The translations under genes were made by a program, and so were the position numbers. Positions 7,791 through 14,799 of a DNA stretch of 64,000 bases are shown here, piece after piece. The notes under the pieces were generated by a model. That model ran no database searches, had not been told where the DNA came from, and saw nothing but the letters and a program-made list of their open reading frames with translations. Within the stretch, counting starts at the first letter, position 1. The number at the start of each line of letters is the position of its first letter. This stretch comes from Castellaniella denitrificans (GTDB lineage Bacteria > Pseudomonadota > Gammaproteobacteria > Burkholderiales > Burkholderiaceae_B), in the NCBI RefSeq assembly GCF_042653765.1, contig NZ_JBHSEZ010000029.1, positions 248,001 to 312,000 of the forward strand, read 5' to 3'.

Positions 7791-8666
7791 TCAGGCCCAC
7801 GCGCGCATCAGTTCCGCGAAACGCTGCCCGGCCCAGCGCGCCGCCGCGCCCAGTTCCCGCCCCTGCGGCCAGATCATGCGGATCGAGAACAGGGGCAGGG
7901 CCAGCGACGGGCAGGAAACCTGGCGCAAAGGCTTGGGATAGCCGTCGTACGCGGCGACGTTGATCGGCAGGGTGGCCCAGCCGAGATCGTCGGCGACCAT
8001 CTCCGCGATGGTATAGAAGCTGTCCGAACGCCAGACCTTCGGGCTGTAGATGATTTCCTCGACATCCTCGGCGCGCATCACGAGCTGGCGGTAGCGGGCC
8101 AGGTCCTCGCGCTTGACGGCCGGCTTTTCCGCCAGGGGATGGCCGCTGGCCACGAAGATTCCCTGGGCGAGCGTCCCGATGCGGCGTTGATCGAAGCCGT
8201 CCCGCAGCGGTCCCCGGTCGAACTGGAACGCGGCGTCGGCGCGCGCCTGGCCGACATAGTCCGCGACTTCGGTGGCGGTGCCGTTGAGCAGCGTCAGTTC
8301 CAGGTCGGGAAAGCGATCGGAAAGCTCGCGCAGCAGGGCGCGGATCGCCGTATAGGGCAAGGCCTCGTCCAGGGCCAGCGCCAGCTTGGGCTCGTCGCCC
8401 GCGGCCAGCGACCGGGCGCGCTGGTCCAGCGCCTGCGCCTGCCGCAGCAATTCACGGGCTTCCAGCAGCAGTACCCGGCCCGCGTCGGACAAGGTGGCCC
8501 GATGCTTCGTGCGATCGAAAAGCGTCACGCCCAGATCGGCTTCCAGCAGGCCGATGGCCGTGCTCACGGCCGATTGCGCCTTGCCCAGCCGGCGGGCCGC
8601 GGCGCTGATGGAGCCGTGTTCCACGGTGGCGACGAACTGGCGCAATTGCTCGAGATTCCATTGCAT
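7791..8666 (-). CDS. LysR-family regulator divergent from mdtJI
   Basis: LysR-type transcriptional regulator, 291 residues. The N-terminal winged helix-turn-helix (about 4-62) reads LEQLRQFVATVEHGSISAAA, RRLGKAQSAVSTAIGLLE and LFDRTKHRATLSDAG; the effector-binding domain follows from about residue 90. The gene is transcribed away from the SMR pair at 8785, the usual arrangement of a LysR regulator and its target. A 21-bp inverted repeat in the shared intergenic region is the likely operator. The inducer is unknown; a polyamine is a guess based only on the target genes. Confidence 0.9.
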   Translation of the reverse strand: MQWNLEQLRQFVATVEHGSISAAARRLGKAQSAVSTAIGLLEADLGVTLFDRTKHRATLSDAGRVLLLEARELLRQAQALDQRARSLAAGDEPKLALALDEALPYTAIRALLRELSDRFPDLELTLLNGTATEVADYVGQARADAAFQFDRGPLRDGFDQRRIGTLAQGIFVASGHPLAEKPAVKREDLARYRQLVMRAEDVEEIIYSPKVWRSDSFYTIAEMVADDLGWATLPINVAAYDGYPKPLRQVSCPSLALPLFSIRMIWPQGRELGAAARWAGQRFAELMRAWA

Positions 8667-8692
8667 GCCAGGATATTATCAAATAAATAGAT

Positions 8693-8713
8693 GGATTCAA
8701 ACTTTTTGAATCC
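8693..8713. promoter_or_regulatory. Inverted repeat, probable LysR operator
   Basis: GGATTCAAA, CTT, TTTGAATCC form a perfect 9-bp inverted repeat with a 3-bp centre, 27 bp upstream of the lysR start and 72 bp upstream of mdtJ. It contains the T-N11-A pattern of LysR boxes. The surrounding 118-bp gap is markedly AT-rich compared with the genes, as expected for a divergent promoter region. Confidence 0.55.
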
Positions 8714-8784
8714 AGAATACAGGTGGAAAATAAGGAAATCGACTTGGCTCGATCCTGAAAACCCTTTTTTGAAAGAAGGCCACC

Positions 8785-9126
8785 ATGACATTGCGCCCTT
8801 GGCTGTACCTGCTGGCGGCCGTCGCGGTCGAAGTATCCGGCGTGACGCTCATGAAGCGCGTGGCCGATTCCGGCGCCCTTGCGCCGTTCCTGTTCATGTA
8901 TGCCCTGATCGGACTGTCGTTCTACTTCCTGGCGCTGGCCGTCAGGCGCCTGCCCATCGCCCTGGCCTATGCCGCCTGGGAAACGCTCGGCCTCGCCTGC
9001 GTCACCTTTATCGGCCTGCGCTATTTCGGCGAAGACCTGAGCCCGGCCAAGGCGCTCGGCCTGGCGGCGTTGCTCGTCGGCGTCGTCCTGGTCAGCATCG
9101 GCGCGCCCGAGGCGCAGGGGAAATGA
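8785..9126 (+). CDS. mdtJ: MdtJ-like SMR transporter subunit
   Basis: Four-helix small multidrug resistance protein, 113 residues, in the inner membrane. MdtJ and MdtI form a heteromeric pair that exports spermidine in E. coli. The coupling Glu is at residue 16 in AVAVEVSGVTLMKR, and the helix 3-4 region reads PIALAYAAWETLGLACVTF, closer to the MdtJ type (ALGVAYALWEGIGI) than to EmrE. The ATG follows an AAGAAGG-like ribosome site. The partner gene starts 4 bp after its stop codon. The assignment rests on the pair as a whole. Confidence 0.78.
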   Translation: MTLRPWLYLLAAVAVEVSGVTLMKRVADSGALAPFLFMYALIGLSFYFLALAVRRLPIALAYAAWETLGLACVTFIGLRYFGEDLSPAKALGLAALLVGVVLVSIGAPEAQGK

Positions 9127-9130
9127 CGCC

Positions 9131-9460
9131 ATGCGGAACGCCGAGCTCGTGCATTACGCCTTCATGGCCGCCGCCATCGTCCTGGAGGTCGCCGCCAACG
9201 TCTTCGTCAAATATTCCGACGGCTTTCGCCGGCGCATGACCGGCGCCTTGGGAATCTTCTGCATCCTGGCCTCGTTCACCGCACTGTCGCAGGCGGTCAA
9301 GGGCATCGACCTGTCCGTCGCCTATGCGCTGTGGGGCGGGATGGGCATCGTGCTGACCGCGCTCGCCGGCCGGGCGCTGTTCCGGCAGCGGCTCGGCCGT
9401 GTCGGCTGGCTGGGAGTCTCCGCCATCGTATCGGGCGTCCTGCTGCTCGAGCTGTCGTAG
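9131..9460 (+). CDS. mdtI: MdtI-like SMR transporter subunit
   Basis: Second subunit of the SMR pair, 109 residues. It shows the features of MdtI: IVLEVAANVFVKYSDGFRRR with the essential Glu at residue 19, and SQAVKGIDLSVAYALWGGMG, a segment nearly identical to E. coli MdtI. Expected to form a heterodimer with the upstream MdtJ-like protein and export spermidine or related cations with proton antiport. Both genes are one transcription unit opposite the LysR gene. Confidence 0.85.
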   Translation: MRNAELVHYAFMAAAIVLEVAANVFVKYSDGFRRRMTGALGIFCILASFTALSQAVKGIDLSVAYALWGGMGIVLTALAGRALFRQRLGRVGWLGVSAIVSGVLLLELS

Positions 9461-9529
9461 CAGGCCCTGGCTCAGGGCAGCGCGGGCTGGCGCAGGCCGC
9501 GCATCCGGATAGGCCGTCGCGGTCATAAG

Positions 9530-9594
9530 ATACATGCACATGCAAATAGTTTGACAGCCTTGTCTGTCTCCATTAATATGCATGCACATGCAAA
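9530..9594 (+). promoter_or_regulatory. Promoter flanked by two MarR-type operators, upstream of the second SMR operon
   Basis: TTGACA (9551-9556), a 17-bp spacer and TAATAT (9574-9579) make a good sigma70 promoter, much stronger than usual in this GC-rich sequence. Two direct copies of a 17-bp motif flank it: ATACATGCACATGCAAA (9530-9546) and ATGCATGCACATGCAAA (9578-9594), 48 bp apart. The reverse complement of this motif recurs in the promoter of the marR gene at 10963-10979. Binding on both sides of the promoter fits repression by the MarR protein encoded downstream. Confidence 0.65.
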
Positions 9595-9601
9595 CATATA
9601 G

Positions 9602-9862
9602 AGCCAAACCGAACTTGCCGCCGAGATCGGGCTTAACGCCGACGCGGCCAGGCGCGCGCTTGAAAATGGCGCCTGCGTCCAGCGCCACAGTAAGGCGCAG
9701 CGCCATGCCCGCGAGGACATGCGGATCACGTCCGTTCCCACCATCGTCGTCGGGAAGCAAGTGTTCCGTGACACGCCGCCCCTGGATGAACTCTGGCGAG
9801 CCATCGATCAGCTCGGAAACGGGCAGAACAGCGATCCGCCGCCAGCATCACTGCAGGGCTGA
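9602..9862 (+). pseudogene. Remnant of a DsbA-family oxidoreductase (C-terminal part)
   Basis: An open frame of 86 codons with no start codon, preceded directly by an in-frame TAG (9599-9601). The translation looks like the C-terminal third of a DsbA/FrnE-type thioredoxin-fold protein: AAEIGLNADAARRALENG, then the cis-proline segment RITSVPTIVVGKQVF and PLDELWRAIDQLG. The catalytic CxxC domain is absent. It lies directly behind the MarR-type promoter, so an internal deletion probably joined the promoter to the gene's tail. The identification is by eye from short motifs. The rest of the 9461-9927 gap holds the promoter and a short leader for the SMR gene. Confidence 0.6.
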
Positions 9863-9927
9863 TCGCTCATTTCTCAACACATCACCCAATCGCCCTTCGA
9901 GGCATATCAATAAAAGGAACCTTCATC

Positions 9928-10248
9928 ATGAGTTGGCTATATCTGAGCATCGCCGTGATCTTTGAAATCGCGGTGGCCATTTCCGCAGGCAACGCCAAGG
10001 GTTTCACCCACTTCGGCTGGACAGCCGCCACGCTGGTCAGTGGGGCGATCGGCACCTACTTCCTCAGCCTTGCCTTGCTGGCTTTCGATGTTGGCGTGGG
10101 CTATGCCATCTGGACTTCCGTGGCAGGCGTCGGCGTCGTGATTTTGGGTGCGCTGTTCTTCGGGCAGCGGTTGAGCCTGAGCAAGCTTATCGGGATCGCG
10201 CTCGTCATCGGCGGCGTCGTGGGCCTGCGGCTCAGCGGCGCGGCATGA
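9928..10248 (+). CDS. SMR family transporter, first subunit of the second pair
   Basis: Small multidrug resistance protein of 106 residues with four membrane helices and the essential Glu at position 13 (VIFEIAVAISAGNAKGF). Helix 3 carries GVGYAIWTSVAGVGVVILGALFFGQRLS. It is paired with a second SMR gene 55 bp downstream, so the transporter may be a heterodimer. The type (quaternary amine exporter or guanidinium exporter) cannot be fixed from sequence; no guanidine riboswitch was seen. Codon use is less GC-biased than in neighbouring housekeeping genes, suggesting acquisition. An AAAGGA ribosome site precedes the ATG. Confidence 0.85.
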   Translation: MSWLYLSIAVIFEIAVAISAGNAKGFTHFGWTAATLVSGAIGTYFLSLALLAFDVGVGYAIWTSVAGVGVVILGALFFGQRLSLSKLIGIALVIGGVVGLRLSGAA

Positions 10249-10303
10249 AGACGGCAGGTCATGGCTTTATTCACTTTCATCTGAAATCACGAAGGAACCC
10301 GAC

Positions 10304-10693
10304 ATGACGACTATCAATGAAACCAAGAACGGCAGCGGACGTGCGTGGATCATGCTGCTGCTGGCCGGCGCATTCGAGATTGGCTATGCCCTCAGCGTAG
10401 GGGGCAGCAAGGCATTCACGGTACCGAGTTGGTCGATTGCCGCCGCGGTGTTTTTCCTGCTGACGCTGTATGCGCTCAGCGTTGCATTGAAGACCATCGA
10501 CGTGGGTATTGGCTATGCCGTATGGGCAGGCATCGGCTCGGTAGGTGCGGCGGCCTTGGGCAGCGTGCTTCTGAACCAGCCGATCACGCTGATCCAGGCT
10601 TTCTGGCTGGCAGTCATCATCGGCGGCGTGGTCTGGCTGAAGCTTGCTGACAGCGCCAAACTCCAGGCCCGCAAACGCAGGGTTCCAGCATGA
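10304..10693 (+). CDS. SMR family transporter, second subunit of the second pair
   Basis: SMR protein of 129 residues, about 20 longer than usual because of a hydrophilic N-terminal stretch (first 13 residues) and a basic C-terminal tail. The essential Glu lies at 25 in LAGAFEIGYALSVGGSKAFT, and helix 3 has IDVGIGYAVWAGIGSVGAAALG. This GYAVWxGIGxVGA motif is shared with Gdx/SugE-type members, but the partner is diverged, so substrate remains open. It is cotranscribed with the upstream SMR gene and is followed by a gene remnant and marR. Confidence 0.85.
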   Translation: MTTINETKNGSGRAWIMLLLAGAFEIGYALSVGGSKAFTVPSWSIAAAVFFLLTLYALSVALKTIDVGIGYAVWAGIGSVGAAALGSVLLNQPITLIQAFWLAVIIGGVVWLKLADSAKLQARKRRVPA

Positions 10694-10697
10694 AGGC

Positions 10698-10935
10698 GGG
10701 CACCTCGCTGAACGCCTCGCGCAGTGCATGAGGGAGGCTGTTGCCTGGTCAACGGAGCATGTCCGCGGTGGCGGCATCCCCTTCACCGAACGAGGCGGCG
10801 GCACACGGGTTCGACTATCGCGGCACCTGCGCGCCGTTCTCCCGCGGTACGCTGGCCTGGCTGGCTCCCGCCGTGCGCAAGCTGCCGGTGCCGGATGGGA
10901 TGCAGCCTTTCCTGGCGTTCCGCCCGCAGACGTGA
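10698..10935 (+). pseudogene. Possible nucleoside-deaminase remnant, or small unknown ORF
   Basis: In one frame HLAERLAQCMREAVAWSTEH continues to VRGGGIPFT (about 10701-10787), which resembles the N-terminal helix and PF motif of guanine/nucleoside deaminases. From about 10800 a different frame reads GFDYRGTCAPF through PDGMQPFLAF to a TGA at 10935, which is compatible with the C-terminus of the same family. The zinc-binding HAE and PCxxC core is absent, so the reading would be a frameshifted and internally deleted gene. An alternative is a small unknown ORF starting at TTG 10741 (64 codons). Weakly supported. Confidence 0.3.
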
Positions 10936-10954
10936 ACGCCGTAGAACGGGCCTT

Positions 10955-10984
10955 TTGACATTCTTGCATGGGCATACATATGAG
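10955..10984 (+). promoter_or_regulatory. marR promoter with overlapping operator
   Basis: TTGACA (10955-10960) is followed about 18 bp later by TATGAG (10979-10984), a plausible -10. The operator CTTGCATGGGCATACAT (10963-10979) sits in the spacer. It matches the reverse complements of the two operators upstream of the SMR operon in 14 of 17 positions (one copy) and 13 of 17 (the other). A repressor bound here would block RNA polymerase, so negative autoregulation of marR is likely. Confidence 0.6.
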
Positions 10985-11022
10985 AAAATGGATCGTCCCT
11001 CGTTCAATAGGAGTGTGTGCCG

Positions 11023-11436
11023 GTGACGTCCAAGAAAAGCGATGCCTGGCGCAGTCTGATCCAGACAGTCGCCAACGTCGAGGCCGAGCTGGTCAAAGTG
11101 CTGCAAGCCCGGCATGGGCTTGGGCTGTCGGAATACCGCGCACTGGAAATACTGGCCCGGTCGCAGAACTCCGAATTGCGCATGCAGGAACTGGCTGCAC
11201 ACCTTGGCCTGAACCAAAGCTCGGTATCGCGGGTGGTCGAGCGTCTGGAGCGTTCGGGCTTCACCGTCCGCGACCTGTGCCCGGACGACAAGCGGGGGGT
11301 TTACACGGTGCTGACCGGAGACGGGCGCGCGCATCTCGAAAGTGCGCAGCCCGATTACGAAAAGGCGCTGGAGGCGGCGCTCAAGGCGCATGGCGGCGAG
11401 AAGCTGCTGACAGCACAAGGCACGAAGGCGCGATAG
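11023..11436 (+). CDS. MarR-family transcriptional regulator
   Basis: MarR-type winged-helix regulator of 137 residues. The DNA-binding part reads LSEYRALEILARSQ, LRMQELAAHLGLNQSSVSRV and VERLERSGFTVRDLCPDDKRG with the wing Asp-Lys-Arg intact, flanked by dimerisation helices. The start chosen is GTG at 11023, because GGAG at 11010-11013 lies 9 nt upstream; the GTG at 11017 would leave only 3 nt. Operators of one sequence family occur in its own promoter and around the SMR promoter 1.4 kb upstream, so it probably represses both. The ligand is unknown, presumably a cationic substrate of the SMR pair. Confidence 0.9.
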   Translation: MTSKKSDAWRSLIQTVANVEAELVKVLQARHGLGLSEYRALEILARSQNSELRMQELAAHLGLNQSSVSRVVERLERSGFTVRDLCPDDKRGVYTVLTGDGRAHLESAQPDYEKALEAALKAHGGEKLLTAQGTKAR

Positions 11437-11630
11437 GCCATGCGTCGAGCCTTGCCAACAGGGCGAGGCTGTTTGGTGGATGTTGTGTGCTCGTTGCGAG
11501 CGCAGCCAGCCCGGTGCGGTTCGTCATCGGCCATGAGGCCAGATGATGGAACTCCGGCATACTGATGAACCTGCTGTATCGGGTTTCGACGTAGTCCGGC
11601 GAAACGCGGTGCTGGAGTCATGGTGAAATG

Positions 11631-11658
11631 AAAAAACCGGGCCTGGGCCCGGTTTTTT
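11631..11658 (-). terminator. Bidirectional intrinsic terminator after efp
   Basis: AAAAAACCGGGCC, TG, GGCCCGGTTTTTT: a 13-bp perfect hairpin with A/T runs on both sides. On the minus strand it ends the earP-efp transcript 21 bp after the efp stop codon. It can also stop read-through from marR on the plus strand. The 190 bases between marR and this hairpin hold no gene I can support. Confidence 0.9.
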
Positions 11659-11678
11659 CATGCGCGCGTCGCGGAGGA

Positions 11679-12236
11679 TCACATCACCCGGCTGCGGTAT
11701 TCGTTGGTGCGGGTGTCGATTTCGATCTTGTCGCCGATGTTGCAGAACAGCGGCACGGACAGTTCGTAGCCGGTGTTGATCTTGGCGGGCTTCAGGACCT
11801 TGCCGGACGTGTCGCCCTTGACGGCGGGTTCGGTGTAGGTGATCTCGCGCACGATGATGGTGGGCAGTTCCACCGAGATCGCGCGGCCGTCGTAGAAGAC
11901 GACTTCGACCTTCATGCCTTCTTCCAGGTAGTTCAGCGCGTCGCCCATGCTGTCGGCTTCGACTTCGTGCTGGTTGTATTCCTCGTCCATGAAGACGTAC
12001 ATCGGATCGGCGAAGTAGGAATAGGTGCATTCCTTGTTTTCGAGCACGACCTGCTCGAATTTTTCGTCGGCCTTGTAGACGGATTCGCTGGCGCTGCCGG
12101 TCAGCAGGTTCTTGAACTTGAGCTTGACGACGGCGGCGTTGCGGCCCGACTTGTTGTATTCGGCCTTCTGGACGACGAGGGGATCGCTGCCGACCATGAC
12201 GACGTTGCCAACGCGCAGTTCCTGTGCGATTTTCAT
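11679..12236 (-). CDS. efp: Translation elongation factor P
   Basis: EF-P relieves ribosome stalling at polyproline stretches. The 185-residue protein begins MKIAQELRVGNVVMVG and carries the tip loop EYNKSGRNAA with Arg at position 32. Arg32 is the residue rhamnosylated by EarP in beta- and some gammaproteobacteria, whereas E. coli EF-P has Lys34. The earP gene lies directly upstream in the same orientation, which confirms the modification type. The start is the ATG at 12236; a longer frame upstream lacks family similarity. The C-terminus GDKIEIDTRTNEYRSRV is canonical. Confidence 0.97.
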   Translation of the reverse strand: MKIAQELRVGNVVMVGSDPLVVQKAEYNKSGRNAAVVKLKFKNLLTGSASESVYKADEKFEQVVLENKECTYSYFADPMYVFMDEEYNQHEVEADSMGDALNYLEEGMKVEVVFYDGRAISVELPTIIVREITYTEPAVKGDTSGKVLKPAKINTGYELSVPLFCNIGDKIEIDTRTNEYRSRVM

Positions 12237-12312
12237 GGGAAAAACTCCGGGGATGTGTGCCCCGTGCCAAAACGCATTCCGAGGCAATGCTGAAAAAAAT
12301 TAACTGTGCATT

Positions 12313-13407
12313 CTAGCGCGTTTGGTGCCGTCGCAGGCAAAAATCCAGCAAATCTTGACCCAGATCGGGCTGTCCGGCCAGTTCGGCGCACCATGCGCGG
12401 CTGCGCGCCCGCCAGGCGGACCAGGCCGGTTCCCGCAGCGCGGCCGGCAGCGTCCGGGCCATGGCCTCGTCGTCCGGCCGGTTCCAGGCGCGGATCAGTT
12501 CGGCGGCGGGGGCCGGCCAGCGGGCCCGCTCTAGCCAGGCCTCCAACTTGTCGAGATGGGCGTCCCGTTCCTGACGGTAGATCTGCCAGACCAGGGGGGC
12601 GCCGGCCCAGAGCGCCCGGACCAGGGAGTCCTCGCCGCGCACGAAGTTCAGGTCGCAGCACCACAGCAGCTCGTCGAAGCGGGCCTGGGGCACGAAGGGG
12701 ACGGGCATGACGCGCAGGCCGCCCAGGTCGCGCAGCGCGGCCGGGGGCGGGCCGCCGGGCACGAGCAGCCAGACGGGCCGGTCCAGGCCGGCCAGCGCCG
12801 TCCGCAGGCCTTCCAGCGGCGCGCCGGGATAGCAGAACAGCAGCGCGCACAGGGCGTCGGCGGGCGGCGCGGACGGCAGTCCGGCCAGGGTCAGCAGGCG
12901 CTGGCCGCGATCCCGCGCCTGCTCGGCGTCGCGCCGCGCCAGCAGGCCCGGTTCGCGCAGCAGCCCGCCGGTGGCCCGCGTGAAGCCGGGAAAGAAGAAG
13001 AATTTCGGCACGCCGTTGGCCTGCGGCGAGGGCAGGCCGTGGCAGCCTTCCACCCAGGATTCGGCACTGAGGTATTCCAGGTTGATCCACAGGCAGCCCC
13101 GCCCGGCCATGGCGGCCTCGTAGGCGGGGGGCAGGGCGCAGGCGAAGGCCTCGATCACCACGCCGTCCCGGGGCGGCTCGGCATGTTCCGCCGCGCTCCA
13201 GGCGCCGATCCGCACGCCGTCCAGGACTTGCCCGTCCGCCCGGGCGTCCAGCGCCGGCAGCAGCCGCGCCAGGATTTCGGGCCGGTCGATCCACAGGCGC
13301 ACGGACTGGCCCAGCGCCGCCAGCCGCCGCGCGAGCCGCCAGCACACGCCCGCGTCGCCGAAGTTGTCGACGACGCGGCAGAACAGATCGAAAGACAGGA
13401 GGCTCAT
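12313..13407 (-). CDS. earP: EF-P arginine rhamnosyltransferase EarP
   Basis: Glycosyltransferase (GT-B fold, formerly DUF2331) that transfers rhamnose from dTDP-rhamnose to Arg32 of EF-P. The 364 residues fit the family. The N-terminal motif FDLFCRVVDNFGDAGVCWRL carries the conserved catalytic Asp residues (Asp14 and Asp18). WINLEYLSAESWVE and KFFFFPGF are typical, and the C-terminal donor-binding motif LNFVRGEDSLVRALWAG contains the conserved Glu. It precedes efp by 76 bp on the same strand. Confidence 0.95.
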   Translation of the reverse strand: MSLLSFDLFCRVVDNFGDAGVCWRLARRLAALGQSVRLWIDRPEILARLLPALDARADGQVLDGVRIGAWSAAEHAEPPRDGVVIEAFACALPPAYEAAMAGRGCLWINLEYLSAESWVEGCHGLPSPQANGVPKFFFFPGFTRATGGLLREPGLLARRDAEQARDRGQRLLTLAGLPSAPPADALCALLFCYPGAPLEGLRTALAGLDRPVWLLVPGGPPPAALRDLGGLRVMPVPFVPQARFDELLWCCDLNFVRGEDSLVRALWAGAPLVWQIYRQERDAHLDKLEAWLERARWPAPAAELIRAWNRPDDEAMARTLPAALREPAWSAWRARSRAWCAELAGQPDLGQDLLDFCLRRHQTR

Positions 13408-13492
13408 GGCGTCAGGCGGGGCGCGCCGCGGTGACGGCGGCGACCGTCACGCGGATTCGTGGCGCCGAAGGCGGGCCGGGTTCGGAGATGCC

Positions 13493-14695
13493 CTAGTGGA
13501 ACTGGACGGGCTCCGGATCGATTTCTTCCGGCAGCTCGGGGTGCTGCATGTCGCCCAGCATGTTGGGGAAATACGGCGTGCCGCAGTCTTCGCAGAATTC
13601 CATGGGCTGCAGGCCGGGCAGGCGGCGGATGTCCTGGATGCCGCATTCGCGCAGCAGGGCGGCGATCGCGTCCCAGGTGTCGACCTGGCCCTCGGCGTCG
13701 GGATCGGGCTGCGATTCCTCGCGGCTGAGTGCCGGCCAGACGCAGCCGTAGATCACGTCGTTGCTCTGGCGGGTGCAGAAGCCGATGCGGTATTCCTCGA
13801 TGGCCTGTTCGCCGCAGGCCACCAGCGCGGCCCGCAGGTCCGTGCCCGGGATCCGGGCGGCGGTCTGCAGCCAGGTGGCGGCCGCCTTCAGGGTCAGGGG
13901 GCGGATGCCCTGGTCCGCCTGGCGGGTGCTGGTGTAATAGGCCTCCGGGCGCAGGTATTCCAGCTGGCAGCCGGTGAAGGCGGGCTCCAGGATGCGCGCG
14001 CAGCCCTCGGCCCACCGCTGGGTGACGGCTTCCTGGGTGGGCGCTTCGGCGGGCTGGGCGGATTGCCACTGAAACACGGCCTCGCCGCGCGGGACCACCA
14101 CCGCGCCGACCAGGAAGAACACGTCGGCCAGGAGGTCTTCCGGGGCTTCGGCGTCGCGCAGCGCGGGGCCGTCGCGGCGCTGCCCCAGGGCGCGCTGCGC
14201 CAGCGTCTGGGTCCAGGCGCGGGTTTCCTGGAACGATTGCGGCAGGCGGTCGAAGCGGACCAGCGACGGCAGCAGGGCGACCCGGGCCCGGGTGCCCAGC
14301 ACGGTTTCGGCCAGCAGGGTCTCGAGCGCCCGCAACTGGGCCGCGCCGAGCTGGCCGGCCGGCAGCCGATAGCGGGTCCAGGCCAGGACCGGCGCCGAGA
14401 TCAGCAGCGTGTCGCAGTCCTGGTCGTCGGGCCCCGGCATCAGCGATTCGGAACGGGCCTCGGCCAGCTCGACCAGGATCTCGTAGGCGGCCGAGCGCTG
14501 CTCCAGCAGGACGTCCAGGGCGGATTCCACGGCGCGCCCATGGCGGGCGCCCAGGGCCTTGTCCAGGGCTTCGCCGAGGCGGCCTTCCCAGTAGACGTCT
14601 TCCAGGTGGCTGCCGGAGCGCGACAGGGCCTCGGCCAGGGAAATCAGGGTCTGCGACGTGCGCGACAGGGATGAGGAACGGGAACGAGGGGGCAT
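13493..14695 (-). CDS. DUF2863 family protein
   Basis: Conserved protein of 400 residues, found mainly in Burkholderiales, with unknown function. A Ser-rich N-terminus is followed by LSRTSQTLISLAEALSRSGS, VLLEQRSAAYEILVELAEARS, the central segment LISAPVLAWTRYRLP, and a C-terminal FCEDCGTPYFPN, a Cys pair that could bind a metal. The start is the ATG at 14695; upstream sequence in the same frame overlaps acnB and is not part of it. It lies alone between earP and acnB on the minus strand. Confidence 0.85.
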   Translation of the reverse strand: MPPRSRSSSLSRTSQTLISLAEALSRSGSHLEDVYWEGRLGEALDKALGARHGRAVESALDVLLEQRSAAYEILVELAEARSESLMPGPDDQDCDTLLISAPVLAWTRYRLPAGQLGAAQLRALETLLAETVLGTRARVALLPSLVRFDRLPQSFQETRAWTQTLAQRALGQRRDGPALRDAEAPEDLLADVFFLVGAVVVPRGEAVFQWQSAQPAEAPTQEAVTQRWAEGCARILEPAFTGCQLEYLRPEAYYTSTRQADQGIRPLTLKAAATWLQTAARIPGTDLRAALVACGEQAIEEYRIGFCTRQSNDVIYGCVWPALSREESQPDPDAEGQVDTWDAIAALLRECGIQDIRRLPGLQPMEFCEDCGTPYFPNMLGDMQHPELPEEIDPEPVQFH

Positions 14696-14742
14696 GGTGG
14701 ATCGGTAAACAGAGCAGACCCTAGTGTACCTGCACTGAAATG

Positions 14743-14771
14743 AAAAAAACCCGGGACCGAGGCCCCGGGTT
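14743..14771 (-). terminator. Intrinsic terminator of acnB
   Basis: AACCCGGG and CCCGGGTT form an 8-bp stem with an 8-nt centre, followed on the minus strand by a run of seven T residues. It lies 28 bp beyond the acnB stop codon and separates acnB from the DUF2863 gene. Confidence 0.85.
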
Positions 14772-14799
14772 CGTGCGTGCAATGCCTGGAATGCGCCGA

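Noticed and set aside
9863..9927. Guanidine riboswitch in front of the SMR pair
   Set aside because: I looked for the ykkC and mini-ykkC (ACGR loop) features because of the SMR genes and found neither; the MarR-type operators explain control better.
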